A model generated the notes under the pieces. The model was not told the origin of the DNA and did no database searches. It saw nothing but the letters and a program-made list of their open reading frames with translations. Positions 36,208 through 45,239 of a stretch of DNA of 64,000 nucleotides are shown piece after piece; within the stretch, counting starts at the first letter, position 1; every line of letters starts with the position of its first letter. The stretch covers positions 62,001 to 126,000 of the forward strand of contig NZ_PVZN01000015.1 in the NCBI RefSeq assembly GCF_003024385.1, written 5' to 3'. Both the position numbers and the translations under genes were made by a program. This stretch comes from Pseudomonas sp. BBP2017 (GTDB lineage Bacteria; Pseudomonadota; Gammaproteobacteria; Pseudomonadales; Pseudomonadaceae).

Positions 36208-38397
36208 TCAGAAGGTGTGACCCAGGTTGAGGTACAACGCCTTCTGATTTTCGCTGTTGGCCCCGTAACTGAAGTTCAGCGGGCCCAGCGGCGTCTCGAA
36301 ACCGACGAAAACACTGGCGGCATTGATGTAGCCGCTGTCGAATTCGTTGTCATTGTTCCAGGCCCGTCCGCGCTCGAGCGACCCGCCCAGGTACAGCGGG
36401 AAGTCCAGTGGCAGATAGGCGCGTGGTGTCAGTCTGCGGTAGTAAACCATGCGCATCAGGCTTATGTTCTGCCCGGACACCGAGTCCTGGCGGAAGCCTG
36501 ACAGTTGCCGGGCGCCACCGAGGACAAAGCTTGAGGTCACCACCTCGGCCTCATCCAGGGTCCGGCCATACTGGGTGCCCAGCACCCAGGTGTTGGCGCC
36601 GCTGCTCAGGGCTTTGTCCAGTTTGAAGTTCCATTGCCGATAACGCTGGTCGGACCCCAGTTCCGGTTCGAACTGGCGCAGGGTCAGGCTGATGTCTTCA
36701 CCGCTGTGCGGGAAATAGACATTGTCCAGGGTGTCGAACGAATACTTCAGCTCATAGAAGCCTTCGTTGAAGTTGAAGTGCGGTAGATCCTGATCGCCAA
36801 TGCGCACTTCGGCATTGCCCCAGGCCTGGCCGACCCCGAAGCGCACTTCGCCGCTGTTGCCGATCTGGCGCCCCAGGTTCAGGCCGAAGCCGTAACGTTC
36901 AAGGCGGTATTCGGCAATCGGGTCTTCGTCCAGTGTGGCTTCGATGTTCTGCGAGCCGAGGTCCAGATAAGGCGCGATGAAGTAGCGGGAGCCGGCATCC
37001 AGTGGTTGATAGAACTCGCTGTACAGCTCTTGCTGATCGCCGATCTGCGCACGGGTCAACCACTCGCCGCCCAGTTCGTTGATGCCGTTGACCCGATAAC
37101 TGGCGCCAATATTGAAAGCACTGTCGCCGCGCATGTCATCCGACAGGTTCAGGCCCAGGCGCAGGTAGTCGGTGCCACCGCGGCGGCCGCGGGCGTTGAT
37201 CACCAGGGTGTTGTCGCTGCCCTTGTGTACAACCCGGTATTGAACCCGGTCGAAGTAGTCCAGGCCGTAGAGGGTGCCCATGTCGGTCTGCAGCCGCCCC
37301 AGCTCCAGGGGTTCGCCGAGCGGCTGGCGAATGTAGAAGCGGATTACGTCGTCACTGACCTTCGAGTCGTTCTCGATTCTGATGGCGGTAATGACCGGCG
37401 TGCGCTGGCTCGGTGAGCGGGCGACATTCAGTTCGGCATCGCTGCTGTCGGGGCGTTTGAGTACCGCCAAGCGCGGGTCCAGAGCACGGGCGGCGCGGTA
37501 GCCGGCGTCGATCATTTCCTTGGCGCGGCCAAAATCGGTGACGCCGAAACTGGCCAGCGGCGGCTGGATCAGGATGTCGTCGCGGTGCAGTTGGGCCAGT
37601 TGTTCCTCAGAGTTGCGTCGCGTCATCAGGGTGATCGACTGGTTGAGCACATCGACCACGGTTGTCAGTTGCTTGCGATCGCGCAGCGGCGAGCCGATGT
37701 CGACCACAATCGCTACATCCACGCCCATCTCGCGGGCGACATCCAGGGGAATGTTATCAACCATGCCGCCATCGACCAGCAGCCGGCCATCCAGATCGAC
37801 CGGGGCGAACACTGCGGGAATCGACATACTGGCGCGAATCACCTGAGGCAGGTGACCACGGCGGAACACGACTTTCTCGCCGCTGGCGATGTCGGTAGCC
37901 ACGGCGCGGAACGGGATCGGCAGCTTGTCGAAGTCGCGGGTATCGCTGGTGTGGGCCAACAGGCTTTCCAGCAACAGGGCCAGGTTCTGCCCCTGGATCA
38001 CCCCCAGCGGCAAGCCGAGGCTGCCGTCGTCGCGGAAACTGAGTTTCTGTTTGACCAGGAAGTCGCGGTCATCCTGTTTACGCCGGAACGGCACGTCCTT
38101 GCGTGGCGGGGCATCGGACAGCGCCTGTTGCCAGTCGATACCCAGGGCGAGTTTTTCCAGCTCGTCGACCTTATAGCCTGAGGCATACAGGCCGCCGACC
38201 ACCGCGCCCATGCTGGTGCCAGCAATGGCATCGACCTTGATACCTTGCTCTTCCAGGGCTTTGAGCACACCGATATGGGCCAGGCCACGGGCGGCACCGC
38301 CAGACAGCACCAGGCCTATTTTCGGTCGTGGTGGTTCGGCGGCGAGCAGCGGGAAGGAAAAGACGATCAGCAACAGACTCAACAGCAAACGGTGCAT
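36208..38397 (-). CDS. plpD: PlpD-like patatin-family phospholipase autotransporter (type Vd)
   Basis: 729 residues: signal peptide (1-20), patatin lipase domain (about 25-310) with oxyanion loop SGGAARG (32-38), catalytic Ser62 in GTSMG and Asp209 in VDGG, a single POTRA domain (about 320-400), and a 16-strand-type outer-membrane beta-barrel (about 410-729) ending in the expected terminal Phe (LGHTF). This is the type Vd build of P. aeruginosa PlpD, which secretes its lipase domain through its own barrel. A phospholipase A1 activity on phosphatidylinositol or related lipids is likely. Convergent with the MarR gene. Confidence 0.9.
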   Translation of the reverse strand: MHRLLLSLLLIVFSFPLLAAEPPRPKIGLVLSGGAARGLAHIGVLKALEEQGIKVDAIAGTSMGAVVGGLYASGYKVDELEKLALGIDWQQALSDAPPRKDVPFRRKQDDRDFLVKQKLSFRDDGSLGLPLGVIQGQNLALLLESLLAHTSDTRDFDKLPIPFRAVATDIASGEKVVFRRGHLPQVIRASMSIPAVFAPVDLDGRLLVDGGMVDNIPLDVAREMGVDVAIVVDIGSPLRDRKQLTTVVDVLNQSITLMTRRNSEEQLAQLHRDDILIQPPLASFGVTDFGRAKEMIDAGYRAARALDPRLAVLKRPDSSDAELNVARSPSQRTPVITAIRIENDSKVSDDVIRFYIRQPLGEPLELGRLQTDMGTLYGLDYFDRVQYRVVHKGSDNTLVINARGRRGGTDYLRLGLNLSDDMRGDSAFNIGASYRVNGINELGGEWLTRAQIGDQQELYSEFYQPLDAGSRYFIAPYLDLGSQNIEATLDEDPIAEYRLERYGFGLNLGRQIGNSGEVRFGVGQAWGNAEVRIGDQDLPHFNFNEGFYELKYSFDTLDNVYFPHSGEDISLTLRQFEPELGSDQRYRQWNFKLDKALSSGANTWVLGTQYGRTLDEAEVVTSSFVLGGARQLSGFRQDSVSGQNISLMRMVYYRRLTPRAYLPLDFPLYLGGSLERGRAWNNDNEFDSGYINAASVFVGFETPLGPLNFSYGANSENQKALYLNLGHTF

Positions 38398-38467
38398 CTT
38401 GGCTCTCGGAGCTAAGGCTAAAGACCGCTAGTATAAGCGCCCCCGCCTGTCTGGAGTCTGTCACCCC

Positions 38468-38752
38468 ATGAATGCCCATAAAGCCGAAATTGTCATTGCC
38501 TATTGCACCCAGTGCCAGTGGCTGCTGCGTGCCGCCTGGCTGGCCCAGGAACTGCTCAGCACGTTCAGTGACGACCTTGCCCGGGTGGCCCTTGAGCCCG
38601 CCACCGGCGGTACCTTTCGGATCACTTGCGACGGCGTGCAGATCTGGGAGCGTAAGGCCGATGGTGGCTTCCCTGAAGCCAAGGTCCTCAAACAGCGAGT
38701 GCGCGACCAGATCGATCCGCAGCGCGACCTGGGTCACAACGACCGCCCATAA
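38468..38752 (+). CDS. SelT/SelW/SelH-family (Rdx) thioredoxin-like protein
   Basis: 94-residue protein of the selenoprotein W family with a cysteine replacing selenocysteine: redox motif CTQC (13-16) right after the first beta strand (AEIVIAYC), then WLLRAAWLAQELLSTF helix and the GTFRI strand. Probably a small oxidoreductase; substrate unknown. Divergent from plpD (70-base gap) and convergent with the EamA gene 6 bases away. The whole reading frame is conserved in build and of typical length. Confidence 0.85.
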   Translation: MNAHKAEIVIAYCTQCQWLLRAAWLAQELLSTFSDDLARVALEPATGGTFRITCDGVQIWERKADGGFPEAKVLKQRVRDQIDPQRDLGHNDRP

Positions 38753-38758
38753 TCAGCA

Positions 38759-39643
38759 TCAGCCTTCGACGGTAGCCGCCTTGTTGGCCTGGGTGCTGGC
38801 GGCCAGGCGGCTGGAGATGATGATGGCGAGGATGATCAGCGCGCCACCGAGGAGCATGCGCGGGGTCGGCGCTTCGGCGAAGATCAGCCAGGCCAGGGCG
38901 ATACCGTAGACCGGCTCCAGGGCGAACACCACCGCCGCAGTGCGTGCCTTGATCACTGCAAGGCTGGCGACGAAAAGGCTGTGGGCAACGCCGGTGCAGA
39001 ACACGCCGAGCAAGCCGATCCACAGCCAGTCCATTGCCGCGACTTCGGTTAGCGCCGGCGCGGCGGCTGGCAACAGGCACAGGGCGACCACCGCGTTCTG
39101 ACACAACGCTGCCTGCACAGCCGGAATGCGGGGGCTGGACGCCCGGTTGGTCAAGGACAACAACGAAAACAGCAAGCCTGACAGCAAAGACCAGAGCAGG
39201 CCGCCCGTGGCCTGGCTGGCCAGGTCGAAGTCGGGGGTGACCAATATCAGTCCGATGCTTACCAGCAGCACCAGAATGATTTCGTTGCTGCGAATCCGTT
39301 CACGAAACAGCAGGCTTTCAAGGATCACGGTAAAGGCCGGAAAGCTGGCAAAGCCCAAGGTGGCAATCGCCACGCCGGCGACTTTGACGGCTAGGAAGAA
39401 ACTCACCCAGTGCCCGGCCAGCAACACGCCTCCTAACAGTAGACGACTCCAGTCCTGAGCTTGCAGCGGTTGCCAGGCTTTTTGCGCAAAACGGGCGAAG
39501 AGGCCAAGCGCCAGTACGGCGAAGACCGCGCGGCCAAAAACGATGATCGACGGCGCCGCCTGGGCCAGTTTGCCGAGGACGCCAGTCAGGCCGAAGAACA
39601 GCGCGCCGATATGCAGGGCGCCGAGGGCGGTGCGATGGTTCAT
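38759..39643 (-). CDS. DMT-family (EamA) transporter
   Basis: 294 residues, two EamA domains with about ten helices (first LGALHIGALFFGLTGVLGKLA; the second half contains GLLGVFCTGVAHSLFV and EPVYGIALAWLIFAEAP, a strong EamA signature). Substrate unknown. It follows the AraC gene on the same strand by 77 bases, so that regulator may control it. Confidence 0.85.
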   Translation of the reverse strand: MNHRTALGALHIGALFFGLTGVLGKLAQAAPSIIVFGRAVFAVLALGLFARFAQKAWQPLQAQDWSRLLLGGVLLAGHWVSFFLAVKVAGVAIATLGFASFPAFTVILESLLFRERIRSNEIILVLLVSIGLILVTPDFDLASQATGGLLWSLLSGLLFSLLSLTNRASSPRIPAVQAALCQNAVVALCLLPAAAPALTEVAAMDWLWIGLLGVFCTGVAHSLFVASLAVIKARTAAVVFALEPVYGIALAWLIFAEAPTPRMLLGGALIILAIIISSRLAASTQANKAATVEG

Positions 39644-39720
39644 GGTGATCCTTGTTTTAGGCAGGACAGCTCAGCCAGTGTACGAGGCGGCGGTAGTGGC
39701 TGTCTGTCGCACGCCTCGCG

Positions 39721-40485
39721 CTAGTTGTCGCCAGACTCGCGGCGCAGTGCCCGAGGTGCACGGCCGAACGTTTTGAGCATGGCGGCGGAGAAGGCGCTTT
39801 GCGAGCTGTAGCCGACCCGGCTGGCGATTTCGCCGATGGCCAGGTCCGTCTCGGCCAGCAACCCGCGAGCTTTGAGCAGCCGACGTTGGCGGATGTAGTC
39901 CATGGGCGTCATCGACGCTTCGGCGATGAAGCGCGCATGCAAGCGTGCACAGGAAAGCCCGGCCAGACAGGCCAGGTCGGCAACCTGCAACGGGTAAGCG
40001 GCGTTTTGCTCGATGTAGGCGTCGAAGCTGGCAAAGGGCAGTTGCTTCTGTACGGTGACCGGGTCTGGTGCGTTGCTCAGGCTCGCCAGCAGCAACACTG
40101 CGCCCTGCTCGGCAATCAGCGGGTCGGTCACCGGGCCGGCCGCCAGCCAGTCGACCAGTTGCTGTTGGTGGTTGTTCAGCATCAGCGAGCCGCAGTGCTC
40201 CAGCAGCCGCTGGCTGGCCGCGGCCTGTTCGCCCAGGCTGCGTTCGAGCCAGGCGTCACCCGGTACATCAAAGACCAGGCAATGGCTACCACTGACACTG
40301 CCGCAGGCATGGTGGGCGCCGCCCGGCACCACGATCAAGCCCTGACGCTCGATCCGCGCGCCGCGACCGTCAAGTTCGAAGTCCAGTTGCCCGCGCAAGC
40401 CGAACACCAGTTGCGGATGCTCATGGCTGTGGGCGATCAGGTCGTGTGTGTAGTGACGCAGGGAGAGAATCGAGCCGCTGCTCAT
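39721..40485 (-). CDS. AraC-family transcriptional regulator (cupin N-terminus)
   Basis: 254 residues. N-terminal cupin-like sensor (about 10-120, with AHSHEHPQLVFGLRGQLDFEL) and a C-terminal AraC double helix-turn-helix (about 155-250, with GEIASRVGYSSQSAFSAAMLKTFG, the second HTH and its GRAPRALR end). ATG 40485 has AGGA 8 bases upstream; the open frame to 40530 lacks a site. Probably regulates the EamA exporter gene immediately downstream, a common arrangement. Divergent from the phosphoesterase at 40622. Confidence 0.86.
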   Translation of the reverse strand: MSSGSILSLRHYTHDLIAHSHEHPQLVFGLRGQLDFELDGRGARIERQGLIVVPGGAHHACGSVSGSHCLVFDVPGDAWLERSLGEQAAASQRLLEHCGSLMLNNHQQQLVDWLAAGPVTDPLIAEQGAVLLLASLSNAPDPVTVQKQLPFASFDAYIEQNAAYPLQVADLACLAGLSCARLHARFIAEASMTPMDYIRQRRLLKARGLLAETDLAIGEIASRVGYSSQSAFSAAMLKTFGRAPRALRRESGDN

Positions 40486-40621
40486 TGCCGTGTCCTCCAG
40501 GCAGTGGCCGCAGTGTACAGGGTCAGGCAAGGTGCTGGGGTGTCATCAGATCGACGTGTTTTCGTCACGTTCGTTTCATTGCCCGCTGGCACGCTCGGCA
40601 AAACTGCCCCGGAGCCAGCCC

Positions 40622-41440
40622 ATGAGCCATGCCGAGCTAGTCAAACCCTCGCGTAAGCAACGTGTGCGTACCTTGTGGATCTCTGACGTGCACCTGGGAA
40701 CGCGCGATTGCCAGGCCGAGCACTTGTCGCAGTTCCTCAAGGGCTATCAGGCCGATCAGATCTATCTGGTCGGCGACATTATCGATGGCTGGAAACTGCG
40801 CGGTGGCATGTACTGGCCGCAGGCGCATAGCAACGTTATCCGCCGCTTGCTGACCATGAGCAAGCGGGGCACCGAGGTGATCTATGTCACCGGCAATCAC
40901 GACGAATTCCTGCGGCGTTACTCCAAGCTGGTGTTGGGCAATATCCGCCTGGTCGATCAGGCCGAGCACTTGACCGCCGATGGTCGGCGTTTGCTGGTAA
41001 TTCATGGTGATCAGTTCGATGTGATCACCCGTTACCACCGCTGGCTGGCTTTTCTCGGCGATTCAGCCTACGAGTTCACCCTGACCCTCAACCGTTGGCT
41101 CAACCATTGGCGCGCCCGTTATGGCTACGGCTACTGGTCGTTGTCGGCGTACCTCAAGCACAAGGTCAAGACGGCAGTCAGTTTCATCAGCGATTTCGAA
41201 GAGGCGATCGCCCATGAGTGTGTCAAGCGTGGCTTTCATGGCGTAGTTTGCGGGCACATTCACCATGCCGAAATCCGCAAGGTCGGCGAAGTCGACTACT
41301 TGAACTGTGGTGACTGGGTCGAGTCGTGCACGGCGTTGATCGAGCATTGGGATGGCAATATCGAACTGTACCGCCTGGCCGACGCCCAGGCGCGCGAAGC
41401 GCAGCGTCTGGCTGACCTGCAATGGCTCGAGCCGCGTTGA
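40622..41440 (+). CDS. LpxH-like calcineurin-type metallophosphoesterase (putative UDP-2,3-diacylglucosamine diphosphatase)
   Basis: 272 residues with the full metallophosphoesterase motif set: DVH (22-24), GDIID (51-55), GNHDE (91-95), a later H in IHGDQFD and GHIHHAE near residue 218. This is the branch often annotated as UDP-2,3-diacylglucosamine diphosphatase, distinct from canonical LpxH by its long insert (TLTLNRWLNHWRARYGYGYWS). A role in lipid A or another envelope lipid is inferred. ATG 40622 has GGAG upstream; the open frame extends to 40490 without a site. Confidence 0.82.
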   Translation: MSHAELVKPSRKQRVRTLWISDVHLGTRDCQAEHLSQFLKGYQADQIYLVGDIIDGWKLRGGMYWPQAHSNVIRRLLTMSKRGTEVIYVTGNHDEFLRRYSKLVLGNIRLVDQAEHLTADGRRLLVIHGDQFDVITRYHRWLAFLGDSAYEFTLTLNRWLNHWRARYGYGYWSLSAYLKHKVKTAVSFISDFEEAIAHECVKRGFHGVVCGHIHHAEIRKVGEVDYLNCGDWVESCTALIEHWDGNIELYRLADAQAREAQRLADLQWLEPR

Positions 41441-41502
41441 CGCCTTGCCGCCTGTCGGAACAGTGGCTGCTGAGGACGCGTTTCTGGCCTTGCGGGCCGA
41501 AA

Positions 41503-41814
41503 TCAAAACGATACTTTGCCGCGTAACATGTCGCGGTACATGGCGAAGTCGCCAATGAGGCTGTAGAGCGGGTGTTTGAAAGTGGCGGGGCGGTTTTTCT
41601 GGTAAAAGAAATGGCCGACCCAGGCAAATCCGTAGCCGGCAAACGGCAGCGCCAACAATACGACCCACTTGCCACTGCCCAGGGTGTAGGCGAACAGGGC
41701 GATGACCAGGGTAGTACCGACGAAGTGCAGCCTCCGACACGTCGGGTTGCTGTGCTCTTCCAGGTAATATGGATAGAACTCGGCAAAGCTGCGAAATGGC
41801 TGATCACTGTTCAC
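41503..41814 (-). CDS. DUF962/Mpo1-like membrane protein
   Basis: 103 residues starting at GTG 41814, preceded by AGGAG at 7 bases. Conserved DUF962 features: FAEFYPYYLEEHSNPTCRRLHFVGT at the N-terminus, two hydrophobic helices (VIALFAYTL; VVLLALPFAGYGFAWVGHFF) and RPATFKHPLYSLIGDFAMY at the end. The yeast relative Mpo1 is an iron-dependent dioxygenase that alpha-oxidises hydroxy fatty acids; conserved histidines (H17, H26, H69, H77) fit metal binding. Physiological role in pseudomonads unknown. A longer ATG frame to 41907 lacks a ribosome site. Confidence 0.8.
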   Translation of the reverse strand: MNSDQPFRSFAEFYPYYLEEHSNPTCRRLHFVGTTLVIALFAYTLGSGKWVVLLALPFAGYGFAWVGHFFYQKNRPATFKHPLYSLIGDFAMYRDMLRGKVSF

Positions 41815-41974
41815 AACGCAGCTCCTGAAGCGCTCGATATTGATGAAGGTGGACGGCGTGGAGCCTGAACTGAGTCTAGAGTGAGTTAAATTGCCGCGCA
41901 GTGACAATAAGCGCCAATTGAATATCCTTTGAGTTCGCCGCAGGAGCGGTCAGTTCGAACATAAGAAGCCAGCC

Positions 41975-43066
41975 ATGAGCGAGAGAACCACGTCAGCAAG
42001 CTGGGCATCAGGGATCGTCAAGGCACTCGAGCTGGAAGGGCTGGATTGCCGTGCCATGTTCAAACAACTCGGTCTGGATTTCGCCGCGCTGGACGACCCC
42101 GACGCACGCTTTACCCAAGACTCCATGACCCGTCTATGGCAACTGGCGGTCGATCTTTCCGGCAACCAGGCCATTGGCTTGAACATGGCCCGGGTGGTCC
42201 GGCCGGCTTCATTCCATGTGGTCGGTTACGCCTTGATGTCGAGCCGCACCCTGGCCGAAGGGTTTGAACGACTGGTGCGTTACCAGCGTATCATTGCTGA
42301 GAGTTCCGATCTGAGTTTCCGCCTGGAGCCTGACGGTTACGCGTTGATTCTCACTGTTCACGGCGACCATCTACCGCCCACCCGGCACAGCGCCGAAGCC
42401 TCGCTGGCGTGTGCGTTGTCGTTGTGCAGCTGGCTCAGTGGGCGGGTGATACAACCGCGGCGGGTGTTGATCCAGGGGCCACAGCCACTGGACGTGACGC
42501 CCTACAAGACCGCCTTTCATGCGCCCTTGGTGTTTGGCGCGGCCCATGACGCGCTGATTTTCCAACCTGCCGACATGCAAGCGCCGCTGCCGACAGCCAA
42601 TGAAGCCATGGCCACCTTGCATGATCGCTTTGCCGGTGAGTACCTGGCGCGCTTTTCCGAAAGCCGCGTGACTCACCGTGCCCGCCAGGTGCTGTGCCGG
42701 ATTTTGCCGCAGGGTGAGCCCAAGCGCGAGACAGTGGCTCAGGCCCTGCATCTTTCCCAGCGCACCTTGCAGCGACGTCTGCAGGAAGAAGGCACCAGTT
42801 TTCAGACCCTGCTCGACGATACTCGCAGGGAGCTTGCCGAGCAGTACCTGGCGCAGCCCAGCATGACCCTGCTGGAAACTGCTTATTTGCTGGGATTTGC
42901 CGATCCGAGCAATTTCTTCCGGGCGTTTCGCCGCTGGTTCGATGCCACTCCCGGCGAGTACCGGACACGGATGGGGGCCAGTGCAGTGGCCCCAACCTGT
43001 GCAGAGGGTGATGAAGCGTCGGTCAGTGACGCCAGAACGCCGGCATACACAGCACCAGCACCGTAA
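41975..43066 (+). CDS. AraC-family regulator with Arabinose_bd-type N-terminal domain (OruR-like)
   Basis: 363 residues. The N-terminal region (about 20-210, with LGLDFAALDDPDARF) is the domain typical of OruR/VirS-like AraC proteins; the C-terminal HTH pair (about 235-330) includes RETVAQALHLSQRTLQRRLQEEGTSF and LLETAYLLGFADPSNFFRAFRRW. The extended tail (about 335-363) is poorly conserved. Target unknown; no metabolic operon adjoins. The last 44 bases overlap the convergent trkH gene. Confidence 0.85.
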   Translation: MSERTTSASWASGIVKALELEGLDCRAMFKQLGLDFAALDDPDARFTQDSMTRLWQLAVDLSGNQAIGLNMARVVRPASFHVVGYALMSSRTLAEGFERLVRYQRIIAESSDLSFRLEPDGYALILTVHGDHLPPTRHSAEASLACALSLCSWLSGRVIQPRRVLIQGPQPLDVTPYKTAFHAPLVFGAAHDALIFQPADMQAPLPTANEAMATLHDRFAGEYLARFSESRVTHRARQVLCRILPQGEPKRETVAQALHLSQRTLQRRLQEEGTSFQTLLDDTRRELAEQYLAQPSMTLLETAYLLGFADPSNFFRAFRRWFDATPGEYRTRMGASAVAPTCAEGDEASVSDARTPAYTAPAP

Positions 43067-44477
43067 TGATCTCCAGGCGTCCGAGCAGCATGCCGCCCGC
43101 CAGGATCCACTTGGCCGCATCCGGCAGGGGGGCGAAGTTACCGGCCGGGCCAATGGTTTCACCCAGGCCCGGGCCGACGCCGGAAACCGTGCTGGCCGCT
43201 CCGGTCAACGCGGTCATCCAGTCCACGCCAAGCAACGACAATAGCAAGGCGATAATGCAGATGGTGATGGCAAAGAAGAACGAGAAGGTCAGAATCGAGC
43301 GGACAATCTCTTCATCCAGACGGTGGCCGTTGTATTTCTGCTTGATCACCGCCCGGGGGTGAATCAGCTGATTGAGGTTGGCCTTGAGCAGGATGTAGGC
43401 CACCTGGAAGCGGAAGATCTTGATCCCGCCAGCGGTCGAGCCGGAACAACCACCGACAAAACCCAGGTAGAAGAACAGCATCAGCGAGAAATTTCCCCAC
43501 AGGCTGTAGTCACCCAGGGCAAAGCCTGTGGTGGTCACCACCGAGGTGACGTTCAGCGCCACGTGACGCAAGGCATCCAGCCAGTGCAGTTGGGTGGTGG
43601 CCCAGTACCAGGTGCCGAGCACCAGCCAGGTGACCACCAGCATGGCCAGCAGGCCCTGGACCTGCTGGTCCTTGATCAGCGCCTTGCGGTTGCCACGCAG
43701 GGTGGCCACGTAGAGTGCGAAGGGCAGACTGCCGAAGATCATCACTACCACTGCAACCCAGTGCACCGCCGGCTGGTCCCATTTGGCCAGGGACTGGTCG
43801 GAGGTGGAGAAACCGCCGGTGGAGATTGCCGACATGGCATGGTTGATCGCATCGAACACATTCATGCCCGCCAGCCAGAACGCCACGCCACCCAGGGCGG
43901 TGATGCCGACGTAGACCGCGACGATCGACTTGGCGACCATGTGCGAACGCGGCATGACTTTTTCTGAACGGTCCGAGGATTCGGTCTGGAACAGGCGCAT
44001 GCCACCGATGCGCAGCAGTGGCAGAATTGCCACGGCCATGGCGATAAAACCGATGCCGCCGAGCCAGTGCAGTAGCGAGCGCCACATCAGGATACCCGGC
44101 GACATGCTGTCCAGGCCGCTGAGCACCGTAGCGCCGGTTGCGGTGATACCGGACATGCTTTCGAAGAAGGCGTCGGTGTAGCTGATGTGCTGGGTCAGCA
44201 GAAACGGCAGGGCAGCGAAGATGCACACCACCAGCCAGCTGCTGACCGTCAGCAGGTACATGTCCCGCGGGCGCAGATGCACATGTTCCGGGCGCCCCTG
44301 GATGACCAGAGACAGGCCGGCGACAAAGGTGATCATGCTGGCCCAGAGAAACGACGGCAGGTCGCCGGTACGGTCGAAGATCACCAGGGTGGCCATCGGC
44401 ACGACCATGCTGATCGCCAGGGTGATCAGGAAGATGCCGATGATGAAACCAATGATCCTTAAGGTCGGCAACGCCAT
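43023..44477 (-). CDS. trkH: Trk-type potassium uptake membrane protein TrkH
   Basis: 484 residues, the usual TrkH length, with four membrane-pore-membrane repeats. Selectivity-filter-like glycines are visible (SGITATGATVLSGL near 110, AISTGGFSTSD near 220, VVTTTGFALGD near 317, STVSGVGPGLG near 440). Works with the cytoplasmic NAD-binding TrkA, not in this window, to import potassium with protons or sodium. Ribosome site weak (GTCAGAGCAG region). Convergent overlap of 44 bases with the AraC gene. Confidence 0.93.
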   Translation of the reverse strand: MALPTLRIIGFIIGIFLITLAISMVVPMATLVIFDRTGDLPSFLWASMITFVAGLSLVIQGRPEHVHLRPRDMYLLTVSSWLVVCIFAALPFLLTQHISYTDAFFESMSGITATGATVLSGLDSMSPGILMWRSLLHWLGGIGFIAMAVAILPLLRIGGMRLFQTESSDRSEKVMPRSHMVAKSIVAVYVGITALGGVAFWLAGMNVFDAINHAMSAISTGGFSTSDQSLAKWDQPAVHWVAVVVMIFGSLPFALYVATLRGNRKALIKDQQVQGLLAMLVVTWLVLGTWYWATTQLHWLDALRHVALNVTSVVTTTGFALGDYSLWGNFSLMLFFYLGFVGGCSGSTAGGIKIFRFQVAYILLKANLNQLIHPRAVIKQKYNGHRLDEEIVRSILTFSFFFAITICIIALLLSLLGVDWMTALTGAASTVSGVGPGLGETIGPAGNFAPLPDAAKWILAGGMLLGRLEIITVLVLCMPAFWRH

Positions 44478-44577
44478 GTGATCTGCTCTGACTCGTAACG
44501 GAAGGGCGCCATTCTACCTATGGACCTTTTTAAGTAAACGCTAGAATAGCTGCACATTTCTTTTTAGGGGGTAGCCG

Positions 44578-45132
44578 ATGGAGGCTCTCGACGCATTGCT
44601 CAACCGTGTTTCCGTACCACGCCTGGTGGAACCCGCGCCCAATGCGGCGCAGCGTGAGGCTCTGTTTCAGGCTGCGTTGCGGGCGCCGGACCATGCCCAG
44701 TTGCGACCGTGGCGTTTTCTGACGGTTGAGGGGCAGGGGCGTGAAAAACTGGGTGCGCTGCTGGCCGAAGCGGTGAAACTCGAGGGTGACGCCAGCGAGG
44801 CTGCACTGGACAAGGCCCGGGCCATGCCATTGCGTGCGCCGCTGTTGGTGGTGGTGATTGCGCGTTTGCACGATCACTTCAAGGTGCCCGCCTCGGAGCA
44901 GCGTCTGGCGGCCGGATGCGCGGCTCATGGCATTCTGCTGGCGGCTCATGCCCAAGGTATTGGAGCGGTCTGGCGTACCGGTGAGCTGGCTTACAGCAAG
45001 CATGTGGCCAAAGGACTGGGGTTGGCTGACAACGAAGAGATCATTGCCTTCCTGTACCTTGGGACGCCACAGACCGAGCTGCGTACGGCACCGGTGCTGG
45101 CCACGGCTGACTTCGTTACTGCCTGGGGCTGA
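44578..45132 (+). CDS. Nitroreductase-family FMN oxidoreductase (YdjA-like)
   Basis: 184 residues, the minimal-size nitroreductase (YdjA type). Visible: RAPDHAQLRPWRFLTV (FMN phosphate/ring contacts near 35-50) and the C-terminal GTPQTE segment. GGGGG lies 8 bases before the ATG. Substrate unknown; related enzymes reduce nitro compounds or quinones with NAD(P)H. Divergent from trkH with a 100-base gap that is AT-rich (TAGAAT near 44541 may be a -10). Confidence 0.86.
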   Translation: MEALDALLNRVSVPRLVEPAPNAAQREALFQAALRAPDHAQLRPWRFLTVEGQGREKLGALLAEAVKLEGDASEAALDKARAMPLRAPLLVVVIARLHDHFKVPASEQRLAAGCAAHGILLAAHAQGIGAVWRTGELAYSKHVAKGLGLADNEEIIAFLYLGTPQTELRTAPVLATADFVTAWG

Positions 45133-45140
45133 CCGGCCTT

Positions 45141-45228
45141 ATCGCGGGGCAAGCCCGCTCCCACAGTCTGGACTGTCCCCAAGGTCAGGGATTGCCTGGA
45201 GCCGGTGGGAGTGGGCTTGCCCCGCGAT
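45141..45228. repeat. Inverted REP pair
   Basis: ATCGCGGGGCAAGCCCGCTCCCAC (45141-45164) and its reverse complement at 45205-45228 with one mismatch (GTGGGAGTGGG). It fills the gap between convergent ydjA-like and cpxA genes and can form a long stem with a 40-base loop. Confidence 0.85.
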
Positions 45229-45239
45229 GCGACTCCATG